DNA of 12,279 nt from Erythrobacter sp. UBA2510 (GTDB taxonomy: Bacteria; Pseudomonadota; Alphaproteobacteria; Sphingomonadales; Sphingomonadaceae), in contig DDNW01000212.1 of the NCBI GenBank assembly GCA_002341345.1, positions 1 through 12,279 of the forward strand, written 5' to 3'. Below the pieces are notes generated by a model. The model saw only the letters and a list, made by a program, of their open reading frames with translations, was not told the origin of the DNA and did not search any database. Shown piece after piece: positions 6,923 to 12,279 of this stretch; positions within the stretch are counted from its first letter, which is position 1; each line of letters starts with the position of its first letter. The translations under genes were made by a program, and so were the position numbers.

Positions 6923-7645
6923 TCAGGCTACGGCGAAGCCGACGAGTTGGTAGCCGACGAGCATGAAGCCCGCGGTCATGAGAAGAGTGTTGGCGGCGAA
7001 GGCGTGACGCATGAAGCTCTGGGTTCTGCGCCAGAAGCCCATCACGATCAGGATTGCGCCAAGGGCGAGCAATTGCCCGATTTCCACACCGACATTGAAG
7101 GCGAGAAGATTTGGGATGAGGCCGTCTTCGGCGATTTCGAATTCGATGATCTTCGTGGCAAGGCCGAAGCCGTGGAAGAAGCCGAAAATGAGGGTTGCTG
7201 CCTTGGTGCTGGGCTGGAATCCGAACCACCGCTGGAAGGCACCGAGATTGTCCAAGGCCTTGTAGACGACCGACAGACCGATGATCGCATCGATGAGATA
7301 GGCGTTGGCGGTGATACCCGTCAGGACACCGAAAAGCAGCGTGGTCGAATGGCCGATCGCGAACAGCGTCACGTAGATTCCGACGTCCTTCAACCGGTAG
7401 AGGAAGAAGATGACGCCGAAAAGAAAGAGCAGGTGATCGTATCCGGTCACCATGTGTTTCGCGCCGAGATAGATGAAGGGCAGGATCAGCGTTCCGCTGC
7501 TCTCCTGGATGTAGCCCTTGTCCCCCTCGGCGACATTGTGCGCCCACGCTTCGGCACCCGAGGCGAGGAAGATCAGCAGAACTGCAGCGAGCGCGAGGAT
7601 GCGCACGAATGCTGTTTTGGATCGAGATTGCGTTATCGATATCAT
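6923..7645 (-). CDS. HupE/UreJ family membrane protein (possible nickel/cobalt permease)
   Basis: The 240-residue product starts at the ATG at 7645, with GGAGA just upstream. The N-terminus has a signal-like hydrophobic stretch (residues ~14-31) and a possible cleavage site at AEAWA-HN. About six further spans follow. Signature segments are H-x5-DH at HMVTGYDH (64-71), FAIGHSTTLL (95-104), GFFHGFGLAT (155-164) and FNVGVEIGQL (183-192). H-x5-DH is one of the motifs needed for nickel transport in Rhizobium HupE; the second HupE motif (FHG..xGxE) is only partly kept, the acidic end being absent, which points to the HupE_UreJ_2 subgroup. Known HupE proteins import nickel for hydrogenase, yet this one sits in an efflux operon with no hydrogenase or urease genes in view. 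Substrate and direction are therefore open. Confidence 0.85.
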   Translation of the reverse strand: MISITQSRSKTAFVRILALAAVLLIFLASGAEAWAHNVAEGDKGYIQESSGTLILPFIYLGAKHMVTGYDHLLFLFGVIFFLYRLKDVGIYVTLFAIGHSTTLLFGVLTGITANAYLIDAIIGLSVVYKALDNLGAFQRWFGFQPSTKAATLIFGFFHGFGLATKIIEFEIAEDGLIPNLLAFNVGVEIGQLLALGAILIVMGFWRRTQSFMRHAFAANTLLMTAGFMLVGYQLVGFAVA

Positions 7646-7659
7646 TTCATTCTCCGGTC

Positions 7660-7708
7660 CCGGATGTCGGCCGCCCGCGGGATTGCATCCTGCGGACGGC
7701 CGCTCCGG
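7660..7708 (-). other. Long imperfect hairpin in the czcA-hupE intercistronic gap
   Basis: In the - strand transcript CGGCCGTCCGC (7702-7692) pairs with GCGGGCGGCCG (7678-7668), 11 bp with one G-U wobble. Inside, after an A/C mismatch, GGAT (7690-7687) pairs with ATCC (7683-7680) around a three-base loop. Outside, CCGGA (7708-7704) pairs with TCCGG (7664-7660). There is no T run after it, so it is not a standard terminator. A likely role is 3'-end protection of the czcA message or uneven expression within the operon. Confidence 0.55.
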
Positions 7709-7710
7709 CT

Positions 7711-12127
<4,417 letters not shown>

Positions 12128-12129
12128 GA

Positions 12130-12279
12130 TCAATAACCCCCAACAAGTTCGATGAAGCGGCCAGTCAGTCGGTCGTAGTCGACCTTGGCCTGATGATATT
12201 CGGCGAGCGCATCGACGAAGCGGACTCTGGCTTCGTGCAATGCGGTCTGGGCAATGGAGACATCGAGAAAGGTGAACCC
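12130..12279 (-). CDS. czcC: CzcC/TolC-family outer-membrane efflux protein, C-terminal end only
   Basis: The last 49 codons of a gene entering from the right edge, ending at TGA 12130-12132, two bases before the czcB ATG. The visible peptide, GFTFLDVSIAQTALHEARVR then FVDALAEYHQAKVDYDRLTG, is the typical final helix of TolC/CzcC-type outer-membrane factors (the 'FLDV..AQ..L.EAR..Y..AL.EYH.A....RL.G' pattern). It would form the outer-membrane channel of the tripartite exporter with czcB and czcA. The identification rests on this short stretch and on the operon order; the start, signal peptide and promoter lie outside the window. Confidence 0.85.
   Translation of the reverse strand, partial: GFTFLDVSIAQTALHEARVRFVDALAEYHQAKVDYDRLTGRFIELVGGY

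Overview
The window looks like accessory DNA (plasmid, ICE or genomic island) of a GC-rich alphaproteobacterium, most plausibly a sphingomonad (Sphingomonadaceae or Erythrobacteraceae). I infer this from the high GC, the codon use, and a combination I associate with sphingomonad mobile replicons: a strawberry-notch-type helicase, a very large ParB-domain protein, and a czc-type efflux operon carrying HupE/UreJ and 'transmembrane anchor' genes. No database was consulted. The taxon is an inference; the families are read from motifs.

Left part (1-4925, all + strand): the C-terminal 599 codons of a strawberry-notch-family SF2 helicase, open at the left edge; a tight type II toxin-antitoxin pair (Phd/YefM antitoxin, then RelE/ParE toxin) with an operator-like inverted repeat in front; a 378-base non-coding stretch with several small inverted repeats; and a 663-residue ParB/Spo0J-like protein closed by a strong rho-independent terminator (4890-4925). 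This is the replicon-maintenance side. No parA, rep, transposase or integrase gene lies in the window.

Right part (12279 down to 4929, all - strand): one metal-resistance operon transcribed toward the left part. Its order is czcC-like outer-membrane factor (only the last 49 residues inside the window), czcB-like periplasmic adaptor lipoprotein, czcA-like RND pump, HupE/UreJ-type membrane protein, a single-span 'transmembrane anchor' protein, and an MFS exporter with a His-rich C-terminal tail resembling NreB-type nickel exporters. Gaps are 2 to 65 nt, so co-transcription is likely; the promoter and any metal-sensing regulator lie beyond the right edge. CzcC/B/A should form the envelope-spanning exporter of divalent cations (Zn/Cd/Co/Ni range), and the MFS protein would move metal from the cytoplasm to the periplasm. 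The roles of the HupE-like and anchor proteins in an export operon are unclear.

The most notable points are: a frameshift that splits the MFS gene at about 5390; an adaptor that appears to lack the usual alpha-helical hairpin; an uptake-type HupE paralogue and a domain of unknown function inside an efflux operon; and a long imperfect hairpin in the czcA-hupE gap. I found no CRISPR array, tRNA, rRNA or insertion sequence. I saw no convincing completely new system; the least understood part is the hupE/anchor/MFS tail of the operon.
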